Positions 35,049 through 46,333 of a stretch of DNA of 64,000 nucleotides are shown here, piece after piece. Each line of letters starts with the position of its first letter. Position 1 is the stretch's first letter. Under the pieces are notes generated by a model, which saw nothing but the letters and a program-made list of their open reading frames with translations, was not told where the DNA came from and searched no databases. The translations under genes were made by a program, and so were the position numbers. Source of the stretch: Pratylenchus scribneri (lineage: Eukaryota; Nematoda; Chromadorea; Rhabditida; Pratylenchidae); assembly GCA_030063045.1 (NCBI GenBank), contig JAQSEB010000092.1:186001-250000 (forward strand). The letters are read 5' to 3'.

Positions 35049-36902
35049 TTAATAACGTTTTAAAGTTTTTGCATAATCAACAACGAATGATTGAATTAAT
35101 TGATCGGTGGTGTCCAAATCCTGCGGGTAATCTCCCAATGTGTCCGAAATCAATTGAATAATTCGTCTCTTCTCATTCCGATGATCTTGAACTGCTTGAA
35201 ATCTGTGTTCTTTCATTTGCTCGATTCTCTCCTCTTTGCTTTTTCTTCGATAGCTGAAAATGAAGGGAATTATTTTTTCAATAAATTTGAATTCAAATTT
35301 ACTCTGGTATATTTTTCTCTATAGCCGTGCCCCAATCGCCTCCATTATTGGCAACATCCTGTAATATTTTGATGATATTCACAAAAGGCACATAAACTGG
35401 ACCAGTAACCCATCTGAAATTTATTTGAATTAAAGCTGTAATTTTTTTTAAAAATACTCACTTCATATATCGCTTCAATGGGAGGCACATTGTTTGGTAA
35501 CCTTTTCGTCTAACTGCTCCAATTGATTCCTAAAAAGATTGAATGTAAAAGATTGTTGGTAATATTTTTGATTATTAAAATTTAAAATATTTAACCAGCC
35601 TTTTGTTTATCAAATGTAAGCGGAACAACATAAGCCTTGTGAATGAGCGGACCATCGAGCATTTTATCGGCAAACCTTTGATGTGAAAATAATTAATTAA
35701 TTAATTTAAATATTTTAAACTAACTTTGATATATAAATGACTTGTTTTCTTGGGTCCCTCTCTTTTGGATCATGGAATGGATCATTGCTATACAAATTGC
35801 CTTCCGAACAGTTTTTCCCCAATTCAGTATTCAAAATAAAACTGAAAATTTTATTTTTTAATTAAGCTAAAAAATTGGCAATAACTTTTTAAATAAATTC
35901 CTTGTATGTTCATCTTTGGGTTTTACGTTAATATATGCAGTTGGCATTACGGCACGAGATTCCATATTTGTCTAAAAATATTTTAAAATTAATGAGAATT
36001 ATTTTTAAATTTACAAAAAGGACATGTTCCGTGTTTCGTTTGACTTTGTTGTATTCCACTGGTATCATATTGGGTAAAAATTGACAATCGAAAAGTATTT
36101 TTGGCATATCCAAAGCAACCGCCGAGTGGTAATACCACATCAAATATGAATTGAACCCTAAAAAATTGAATCAGCCTTGGAAAAAAATTATAAAAATTTA
36201 CTTGTGATATCTGTTCTTCTCATTGGATTATAAATAACATTGTACCCAGCTTGGCCATAACCCATTCCACCAGCTTCTAGTTTGGCTTTCTAAATTTGTT
36301 AAAATTTTATGTAAAAATTATTAAATTTTCTAAACCATTTCAGCAACACGTTCGTCATAAATTTTTCTGTAATGTTGTTTATTTCTTATATCATTCGCTT
36401 CTCTCTGCTCTGTTATGCCCATATACCACAAATAATGAACGCGATCTTCCATTTTATTTCTTTTGAGTAAGCTAAAATATTCCAATTAGAAAATTAGATT
36501 ATGTTAATCATACTTAAGCCAATGTTTATCCTGAAATACTGTCGGGACACGAGTGGAAAAATATTCATAAATCTGTTTAATGGGAAATAATTACATCAAA
36601 ACAATGTAAAAAAATTTGAAAACCTCAAATTCTTTTTGGATTCTTTTCACTTTTTCTTCAATTGCTTTATTTTCTTTAATCATTGCCGCCAAATTCTCAG
36701 TTGGTTCACATTTTGCATGGATATTATTCATATCTTCTTGATTAGCAAAATCTTGATTTGATGAACTTTCATCAATTGATTCATTCTGATTTGAAGAAGT
36801 AAATGGTTGTTCGACTGTTGATTGATGGCGTAGAATTTGAAAATTTAGACGATTGTTGAAATTTTTCACTGAAAAAGCTCCGCGGAAGAAGGAAGTAAGC
36901 AT
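35049..36902 (-). CDS. TRMT10C-like tRNA methyltransferase / mitochondrial RNase P subunit 1
   Basis: SPOUT-fold m1R9 methyltransferase that in animals also forms part of the protein-only mitochondrial RNase P. Exon 1 (36902 to about 36620) begins with a basic, acid-poor leader (MLTSFFRGAFSVKNFNNRLN, then FQILRHQS) consistent with a mitochondrial presequence, followed by a Ser/Gln/Asn-rich linker and a helical stretch (IKENKAIEEKVKRIQKEFE). Downstream exons give GMGYGQAGYNVIYNPM and VALDMPKILFDCQFLPNM. The SPOUT core is KQVIYISKFADKMLDG, HKAYVVPLTFDKQKAGS and CLPLKRYMKWVTG. The protein ends DYAKTLKRY. Length (about 480) fits mitochondrial TRMT10C better than the shorter cytosolic TRMT10A. It converges on the HRG gene. 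Confidence 0.8.
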
Positions 36903-37474
36903 CTGGAAATATTTTCCTTAAAATTTTCAGTTTTTTTAAGGATTTTCGATTTTGGGTTTTATAAAATTTACGAAAAAAGAAAAATGGATGGTTTGGATAA
37001 AAAGTCTTTTAAAGATTTTCTTCTTTTTCGGGGTGCTGCAGATTGCGTTTTGTTGCTGCATTTTGCAAAGTTTTTATCCAAACCGGTTTTCGCCTATTAA
37101 AAAAAACTCTAGATAAGATAAAATAAAAATGGTTTTTTTGAAGCCAAAAACGGAGATAGAAACCGGTTAAACTACTAAGTAAATCTAATGGGCAGAATGC
37201 CATAACTGAAAAATTTTGCGAAACGAGGCCAACCGCGAACCGCCAAGGCCACCCGCAGTCGCAGTCCCGCACCTCACACCTCGTTTTCGGTGAAAACTGA
37301 AACGTGAATGTTAATTTAACAGCTTAATACCCTACGATCCATATCATTTCAGTAGGCAGATTTTTTATTTACAAATTAATTGATGATAAATAATACCTAG
37401 ATTTCCATTTTTAGATATCTTTCAGTGATCGATCATTAATAATTAAATAGACAATAAATAACAACAGAAGAACA
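36903..37474. other. Divergent TRMT10C/eIF3j intergenic region
   Basis: About 570 bp with no exon seen. A 'gcgaaccgccaaggccacc' GC-richer patch lies near 37237-37275. Contains the promoters of both flanking genes by position. Confidence 0.45.
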
Positions 37475-38497
37475 ATGAGCGACAATTGGGGTAGCAAATT
37501 GATTAATTATTCTAAGAATTCAATCCTCAAATTTAGATGATGATGATTATGATCCAACGGCGCAGATCACAGCACAGGCTTCTGATAAATTAGCGACACT
37601 CGGATTGGATGAAGTCATTCGGCAGAATAAGCCTACGTCGTCAATAACTCAGGCGGAAGAGACCAATAGTGGAGCTAACAAAAAAGCGGATGGAGAACGA
37701 TCAATGGTAAATATACTAACAATAATTTTCTATATTTTCGCATTTAAAGTCAATGACAAGGACCGATTATGAACTCACTGAAAAGGAGAAACGAGAAGCG
37801 CAACTTCGTCAGGATGCTGCAGCTGCCATGGATCTTTTTGGTTAATCCAATTATTTAATCAAATTAATTAACTTAAATTGTTAGGAATAACCGCTGAACG
37901 CAAAGAACCAACATTTAACGACCTTCGAACCAAATCGGACTTCCAGGCTTTTGCTGACAAACTCGGTGAACAAATCGCATTCAGGCACTCAGATACAAAT
38001 TATCTATTCTTTGTCAACACACTCGTGGATCACATCACCAAGCCAAGTAAATAATAATTTTTGTATATTAAAATTTTTTATTTTTTAGTGACAAAAATAC
38101 AACTCCAAAGTGTCAAAGATACTGTGCAGGTAAATTTTCTAAATGTATTAAAAAAACGGGCAAATTGAGTTGGTATTTTTGCAAAATTATTTAAAAAATG
38201 CCAAATTATTTGCTCAAAATCAAAATTCCAATTCGTTAAAAGATCACCAAAAAATGAATTCAAAGAATTTTTTGGTGTAAAAAAACGACACAATTTGTAA
38301 TAAAATGTTTCAATTCTCATTTCACTATTTTTAAGGCGCATTTGAATGTTCATACGAAAGAAGAAGAACAAAAAATGAAGCAAGATCAAAAGGATAAAAC
38401 CCAAAAGGATATGAAGAAAGCGAAGAAAAAGCAAATCAAAGAGGACTATGTGGACGATGAATATGACGATTTTGATGAGAAATTCAACCGATATTGA
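37475..38497 (+). CDS. eif-3.J: Translation initiation factor eIF3 subunit J
   Basis: Loosely bound eIF3 subunit acting at the 40S decoding centre. The first exon (MSDNWG) is short; the next encodes DDDDYDPTAQITAQASDKL. Then come DYELTEKEKREAQLRQDAAA, FNDLRTKSDFQAFADKLGEQ, and TNYLFFVNTLVDHITKP spliced to MTKIQLQSVKDTVQAHLN. The tail is KKAKKKQIKEDYVDDEYDDF and ends FDEKFNRY. The order acidic N-terminus, central helices, Lys-rich then acidic C-terminus is that of eIF3j. Length is about 230 residues, normal. It stands first in a same-strand run with TPK and LSD1 at very short spacing. Confidence 0.93.
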
Positions 38498-38717
38498 AAG
38501 AATCGAAATATGGGATGAAAGATATAAAAGCCTTGCTTTGATTAAAAATGTATTTGTTGTTTTTGATGACTGCTCAAAAATGCAGTTGAATTTACGCTTC
38601 CAATTATGAATAAACGGATATGCTTTTTTCATTCTTAATTCAAATATAATCTTTTTAACATGACATTATTTATTTAGTAAATTAGTAATTAAAATAATTT
38701 TGATTTTATCCAGTAAA

Positions 38718-39690
38718 ATGTGTTTTCGTTTGCATAAACCATTTGAACTTATACAAAAATATTCGGACGGATTGGCAGTTATAATCATCAATAGTCCGAG
38801 GACGGGTTTTTCCACTCCTCTGCGAACAATTTGGAACAATGCAAAAATCCGTCTCTGCACTGATGGGGCAGCAAATTTGCTTGTCGAATTATGTCGGTTT
38901 GTCAGAATATTTTATTAAACCAAAATGACTAAATAATTTAAGGTCAAAAATAATGGAATATCCGGGAATAATTGTTGGCGATTTTGATTCAATTACGGAA
39001 GAGACAAAGACATTTTTCACTGGACGATTACGACATGAGCCCGATCAGGATAGCACGGATTTATCAAAAACATTGAAAGTTCTAATGGAAATGGTAAAAA
39101 TAAATTAAATAATTTAATTGAAAATTTATTTAGTTTCACAATCCACAAACTGAAATTGAGGGAATTCTTTTATTTGGTGGTCTCAATGGTCGTTTCGATC
39201 ATGTTCTCGCAACATTGAATTCAATGCTTTTACAAGTAATATTTCAGTTGCCTAATTTATTTTTAATATTTTTATTCAGATTCAATCCCATCCGGATATC
39301 CCAATTTACGGATTGGATGATCAGAATTTTATTACAATTTTACCGCAGGTTAATAAATAATTGTTTATTATAAAATAATTTCTCCTTTTAGGGTGAATCA
39401 CATTTCGAACTTTCAAAAGAATATTTGACCGGCAATTGCGGTTTACTCCCAATTGTGCAGAAACGAACCATTGTGAGCACAAAAGGACTGAAATGGGAAC
39501 TAAGTAGGTTTAAATAATTTTTAATGCATCATAAAATCCCAATTTTTATTTTCTAGATGAAACGGAACTCGAATATGGGAAGTTGGTGAGCACTTCAAAT
39601 TATATAATTCGGCCAGTACAATTACAAATCAAATCCAATGAACCGGTGGTCTTCACATTTGAACTGAAAGAACCAAATGGAATGCTTTGA
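38718..39690 (+). CDS. tpk-1: Thiamine pyrophosphokinase
   Basis: Converts thiamine and ATP to thiamine pyrophosphate in the cytosol. The start ATG at 38718 lies a few bases after an acceptor-like 'ttttatccag', suggesting trans-splicing. Motifs in order: LAVIIINSP; RLCTDGAANLL; IIVGDFDSITEET; HEPDQDSTDLSKTLKVL (substrate/Mg site with the Asp pair); EGILLFGGLNGRFDHVLATL (GRxDH motif). The C-terminal beta domain contains CGLLPI, VSTKGLKWELNETELEYGKL and VSTSNYI. The product is about 245 residues, normal for animal TPK. It is 220 bp after eIF3j and 184 bp before LSD1. Confidence 0.95.
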
Positions 39691-39873
39691 ACAAAAATGA
39701 TCTCATTTTATATTTTTATTTTTCAATGTGCCATTTTCGAATTATAATTGCCTTAAATTCTAATAAAAAATTTATTAAATTTATCGATTAAATTTATAAA
39801 AATAATTCAATTATTTTTATTATATTTATTATTAATTTAAATATAAATTCATTTTAATTAATTTTTGTTAGAG

Positions 39874-42800
39874 ATGTCATCTGCTTCAAGTTTAAGCCTT
39901 TCACCTCCACCAGAAGAACGTGGAAATAATAATTATTATGGGCGATCAAGGCGGCAAAATGTCGATTACGGAGTGCGAAATCAATTAATTTCACAATTGA
40001 ATCGGCGTGAATTGTATGGATTGGATGTTTACCGATGGGAGGACGATGATTTATGTAAATTTATTTAATAAATTAAAATGAATAAATTAAATAAACAAAT
40101 TAAATATAAATAAATAAATAATTCAAATAAATAAACTTAAATAAATAATTTAAAATTTAATTAATTAAATTTACTAAATTAATTTAATGCTATTTTTAGC
40201 CCTACGCCATGCAGCTTCAAATGCCCGATTACCCTATGATCGAATGACATTAAAAGAATTGGAAATATTCGTTGAAATGGCTCGTTCCCAGGCCAGCATC
40301 AATCTCTTCCTCTATTTACGAAATCGCATTTTGGTGCTTTGGCAATTGGATCCATTAATTGAATTAACCGTTGAAGCAATTCAAAAGGAAATTCCAGAAC
40401 CATATAATAGTAAAATTAAATTATTTAAAATTAATTATTAATTTAATATTATTTTAAGGCGATTATGAATTGGTCAGGGGCGTACACAATTATTTACAAC
40501 GATATGGGTATATCAATTTTGGAGTATTTTTGCGATTATCAAGTTAGTTAGACGGAAATATTTAATGGGAAATATTTAATGTTCGGACTTCCAAATTCAA
40601 TGTTTGTGTAGTATTAAATTTTTCAATTAAATCCATTAGTATTTATAAAGAAGATTTTAACATTTAATTGAAAATGACATTTTTAGCTTAATGGGTTAGT
40701 GCTTTTTTGTAAAAATTAAGTCGCAGGTTCGAACCCTCGCCGAGGCAAATATTTTTTTTTGGACTTGTTTTCACTTTTATCCATTTTATACATTATACTA
40801 TGCAAGGCTAGGCCAAAAACATTAATTTAGACAAAAAAATTCATATAATTTTTTATTATTATTTAGATAATATATTGGATAAACCGTACAAAATTGTGGT
40901 TATTGGGGCCGGGGCATCCGGTTTGGCTGCGGCACGTCAACTCAAATTCTTCGGCTTTGATGTGACCATTTTGGAAGGAAGGGTAAATTAATAATTTATT
41001 CATTTTATTGTTTAAAATATTTTTAAGCCAAGAATTGGTGGCAGAGTTTACACAATTCGCCAACATGGATATCCGGCGGCTGATTCCGGAGGAATGATCA
41101 TAAATGGAATCAGTAAATTTATTTTAAATTTATTAAATTTGAAAACAAAATTTTTTATTAAATTATTATTTTTATTAAAAAATTAATGGTCTTAATTTCC
41201 TTGGAATTTTTTTTATTTCAGTTGGCAACCCTATTATCACTTTGGTGCAACAAAATCTCTGCAATATTGTCAGGTAGGAATTTAACCATCTTCAGCAATT
41301 TTCTTAGGAATCTAATCTGCTGATTAACTCTTCTAAAAACACAATTGGCTTAAATTAAATTCATAATATTTAACTTCGCCACCAATATTTAATTCTAGTC
41401 TTAATCTAAGTTTTATTGTTAGCCTTAATTAAATATAAAAATTCAGCATAAGTCAGTCTGGTTGATTTCCTATTTTTTGGTTATTATTATTATTATTATT
41501 ATTATAAATTATTATTTTTAAATTAAAATTTATTTTACAAATTAATTCCAATTTCCTCAATTTATCAAGGATGAACAACAAATGTGCAATTTATGATGTG
41601 CAAGAAAAATATCAAGGACAAGGAAAAATGGTGGAAGCCCGAAAAGATGATATGATGTAAATTAATTTAATAATTATTAATTAATATTTAAATTTACAGC
41701 CAAAAATCATTTAATCGAGTTTTGAGCACAATTTCCTATATTGTCCATGGATTGGGAATCACCGAAATTGGAGGCGATGAAAATGGGAAAGGAGCCAGAA
41801 AAATTAGTTTGGGCGAAGCATTTCAACTCATTTTGGAGTAAAATTTCAATAAAATATTTATATATTAATTATTCATCATTTTTAGCCAACATGAATTGAG
41901 GGTTCAAACGAGAAGATTTAATTATTGGAAAAAATATGAATTATTATGCAATAAATTGAAGGCAGCAATTGATAGGGTAAAAGCAAAGGGGGAAATATTA
42001 AATTTTATTTTTTTTAGACAAAATTTTGCCGAAGGGCAATTGATGATTGTTTGGAACAAATTCGCAAAAATGGAATCCCGAATTTGGCAGAGGCAACGCC
42101 AGAAATGGTACGGGAATTTTTGTGAAAATAATTTAATTTTATTCAGCTTTCGATCAATTTTGACAATTCTGTGCCCAAAGAGGAATTCAATCAAAAACTT
42201 GCAATTCGGTGCCTTCGGAAATGTTTACAAATTGCCTTAAAGGTGGGTGGATTTTTTCACATAAATTTAATTTATTTCGCGAAAAAGTTTTAAAATTTAA
42301 GCCAATTTGGCTAAATTATTAGGCTTTAAATAATCCAATTTTATATGAAAATTTATTAATATAATTTTGCTGTTAAATTAATTAATATATCCTTTAATTC
42401 AAATTTAATTCAGGAATTCGAGGAAGCGGACCAAGAAAGGAAGGACATTGAAAACATTTTGAGTGAATACAAAAATATGGAACCAAGGTGGGATATCCAA
42501 TATCCTCCTGCATCTTTTAAATGTGAATTCCTCTCATTTAGCCATGTTTTCATGAACAATGTTGACAAAAGAATTTTGGATTTCCATTTAGTAAATTTTA
42601 TTAATTTTTAATTAATTATCCAATTTTTATTTATTTTTAATTAAAATTTATTTTTCAGGCCAATCTTGAATACGCTATTGGTGGACCACTTAGCTCAGTG
42701 GCACTGAAGGATTGGGACCAGGATGATCCATTCGGATTCGCCGGCTCTCATTTGACAGGTGGGAAAAATTAGAATTTGAATTTTTTAAAAATTTTATTCA

Positions 42801-45800
42801 AAAAAATTTAATTAAATTTGAAGAATCGATCGAAATATATTTTTGTTTAAAAATTGAATCGAAAAATATTTGGTCCATTAATTGAAATAATGTTTTGTGA
42901 TTTTGATGAATGCGTACAATTTGAATATGTAAATGTGTGTTTGTGGCATGAATATACCCGTCTTTGGTTGATTTTGATGGTTTTAAATTGGGCAACAATT
43001 TGATTTTTTTTGTGTTAAAAGTCTGTGGAGTTTACAAAATGAGTAGGGAGCGGATTTTTAAAATTTATCAGATTTAATGAGATTTGAGCATTTATTCAAT
43101 TTTCTGACGTAATTGCAATTTTTGCGATCTGAAAATCCGCTCCCAAAAAATGAGAATACAATTTTACCACGTTTTATATTGAGTGACTGACTGGCATGGA
43201 AGTGTTTGGAAATGAGAGAAAAAATTGCAAAATGAGAATTGGGATGGAAAAGGCAAAATAGAAAATGTGAAAAATGTTGCTTAAGAGCACTTCATGATTT
43301 ATTGGGGCCTATTTTGGGGTTAGACAAAATCACTTGGAGCCGGCGGAATTTGTCCATATTCCGAATAAATATGCGATTGTGATGTTTCACTGCTGGGTGA
43401 CGGATATCTGATTGGTGGGATGTCGCGTAGAAGCCTCTTCAAATCCTCCCAAAATTGGGGGCTATCCCTTCGTAAATATCCATCCCTGAGGATGATTGAC
43501 CCAATTTCAATTGGCAAATTGGCCAAATCCGTTTCATCCATGTCGTAGCCAACAATGAAGAGGATTCGCCTCGATTCATTCTGCTTTTTGTCAAGCTTGA
43601 TGCTGCTCGTCAATTGGGGTCTGTTCCAATCCAATCGCATGAATTCTCTGGACAAATACACAACCAGCATTCGGCTCTCTCCAATCAGCTTGATCAGCTC
43701 ATTACTGATATAGACTGGGTCCTCTCGATAATATCCGCATTGATGGAGGTAGCAAAGAATGTAGCCGTAATTGAATTCCAAAGATCTGAAAATATAAAAT
43801 TAAAATAATAAAATGGATAGAAATTAATTTCACTAACTTTTCATGTCGAAAAATCAAAATTTTTCGGCGGCCTTAAATTTGGCCAAATTTGGCTCATTTT
43901 AAGCCCTCTCCTACCTTAAGATTAACCCCAATCAAAAATGGCCAAATAATATGGGCCAAGCAAAATGTTTATTTTTCGAAAATTCAACGATTTTTACCAG
44001 TAAATTTCTCTACTAAAAATGAATGCACCTGCAAAACTCCATGATAGCTTTCTCGTCATTCTTCGTATAGCATATGAAAATGTCGCATTCATTCGGCAGA
44101 ACATGTTGACTGCTTAATTCCGTCGGAATTGGACTTCCTCCATTCACTGTCGGTGAATGAGTTGATGAGAGGGAATTGTTGTTGGTTGGAAGCAGTAATC
44201 CATTTTTCTCCTCTTGATTTCGGCCTTTTTCCTTCACATTTGTGAACCATTGTGGTCGAAATGCGAACATCAACAAAATTGGGATGATCAGCAGGAGAAT
44301 GGCCATAAGGAATGCGAACATCAATGTGTCATAGGGACCACCGAATCCAAAAATTCCATTGGTTTGAGCAACACAAATTGTTCTATAAATATTCGATAAA
44401 TTCACTAATTAGGCACAAATGCCAACCTATTTTCGTCACTCAAAAATTCCAACATTAGCATTGTGAAAAGGTCATCGCCCTCATTTGGCAATCGCAATGA
44501 GAGCACAGTTGTATCATTGGTTTTTTGTGCCCGAGTCACATTCTCCACACATTTTAGCCATTCCGAATCCAATACACGCCATCGATTCCGGGCCAACCAA
44601 TGTGGAATATCAAAACGTCCATTTGGGTAGCAATCGCATCGAAACGGGTTTCCTGCCAATGTTATTTTCCGTAATTGATCACCCGAAGCATTCTTTAAAT
44701 TTAATTTAAAAAAAATAAATTTGAAATAAAATGTACCCTCAAATATATTGGCAATTCCTCGAGCGAATTACCTTCCAAATGTAATTCCTCCAAACGAGGT
44801 ATCATTTCAAGGAGGTTGACATTTTTATTCCGAATTCGATTGTTGGCCAAATTCAGACGCCTAATATTTTGGATTGAGAAGCCTTCATCCCCATTGATTT
44901 GTTCCAATTGATTATTTGCCAAATGAAGAGACTAAAAAAATATAAAATTAATTTTAAAATTAAATCAAAAACTAATTATAAATTATTTTAAATATTTTTT
45001 CAGTGAAAGAAGGAATGAGTTCAGTAATGGAACGACTCTCAAATGAATTGAAGATTGAATTGAATTCAGTGGTCAATTCCATCGAATACAGCAATAAAGG
45101 AATCTCTGTAAAATACATAAAACAAGAAACTCATCAAGAAACAACTAAAACTGAAATCCACACGTTAAAGGTGACAAAAACTATTAATCAAAATAATTTG
45201 TATTAATTAAATTTAGGCCGATGCCGTCCTTTGCACAGTTCCTTTGGGTGTTCTAAAAAAGTCGCCATTTTTATCCGAAGCTGATGAACCAGATTCCGGT
45301 GCAATTCGCTTTCAACCATCATTGCCTGGTCCAACATAATTATTTATTAATAACAAAATTATTTCAGCCTGGAAACGGGAGGCAATCGCCAGACTTGGCT
45401 TCGGCAATCTCAATAAACTAATCCTATTCTTCGAAAAACCCTTTTGGGACGTCAACAAATCCTCTTTTGGACGGCTCAATGATACATCGTGAGTTTTTTT
45501 ATTGTTAGGAAAATTGTAAGGGATTGTGGGAATTTTCTTTAATTTATCATTAAAATTCCAATAAATATTTTAGCACTGCACGAGGTGAATTGTTTCTTTT
45601 CTTCACAAACGGTGATTTGCCAATTCTGATTGGATTATTTGCCGGTGAAGCCGCAGCCGTCACAAGTCAACTTGAAGAGGAAATAATTGTGCAGCGAGGA
45701 ATGAAGGCATTGTATTCCATTTTTGGCAATATTTGTCCCGCAAAGGTGAAGCATAACAAATTTTAATTCATTTTGATTCCATTTTTTCAGCCAAAACATC

Positions 45801-46333
45801 ACATAATAACCCGCTGGCATATGGACCGATTTTCACGTGGATGCTACAGTTATATGAGTGCAAATTCCGTTGGTATGTTTAGAAAAGGAATAAAACAGTT
45901 CATCAATTTATTTTACATTTTCAGCCGAAGACTATGATCTCCTAGCCAAGCCAATTCACCCAAATGAAAATGCATCGACCATTCCGCGTGTCTTCTTTGC
46001 CGGCGAACACACAAATCGCCAATATCCCTCATCCGTTCATGGCGCATTCCTTTCCGGTCTTCGAGAAGCTGCTCGAATTGCCGAGTATGTGATTTCAGCC
46101 TCATTTGAATACATTCCCGCATTCTTTTCAGCACATTTATTGGCAAATTGTCTTTTTCTGGCCAAGAAATATGTCAAGAAGAGGTCGAATTGGCCATGAA
46201 TTACAATGAACATTTGAATATTAGGGAAATGGCCGCCGGATCAAGTCGAAATCATCATCAACAAAATGGACAAAAATTTAATGCAGAAGAAACGAATTCA
46301 TCGGACAATGATGATATTGAGATGTTGGAATGA
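39874..46333 (+). CDS. lsd-1: LSD1-type lysine-specific histone demethylase (SWIRM + amine oxidase)
   Basis: FAD-dependent eraser of H3K4 mono/dimethylation in nuclear repressor complexes. The ATG at 39874 follows an acceptor-like 'tttttgttag'. Exons read: SWIRM domain ([20 protein letters not shown] ... [20 protein letters not shown]), FAD Rossmann motif [17 protein letters not shown] and [10 protein letters not shown] helical insert ([20 protein letters not shown] ... [11 protein letters not shown]) matches the LSD1 tower that holds CoREST. Then come [11 protein letters not shown] and, after a 2.2-kb intron (42759-45003), [13 protein letters not shown]. The catalytic lysine is in [13 protein letters not shown]. 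The FAD C-terminal signature is [20 protein letters not shown]. The end is an acidic tail to MLE. The big intron houses the 3' exons of Toll in antisense. All key motifs are intact. Confidence 0.95.
40683..40750 (+). repeat. tRNA-like relic in LSD1 intron (6)
   Basis: The plus strand reads 'tttttagcttaatgggttag' (A-box) then 'gtcgcaggttcgaaccctcg' (B-box) at near-normal tRNA spacing. The acceptor stem does not pair and the T-stem has mismatches, so it is likely non-functional. Confidence 0.5.
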
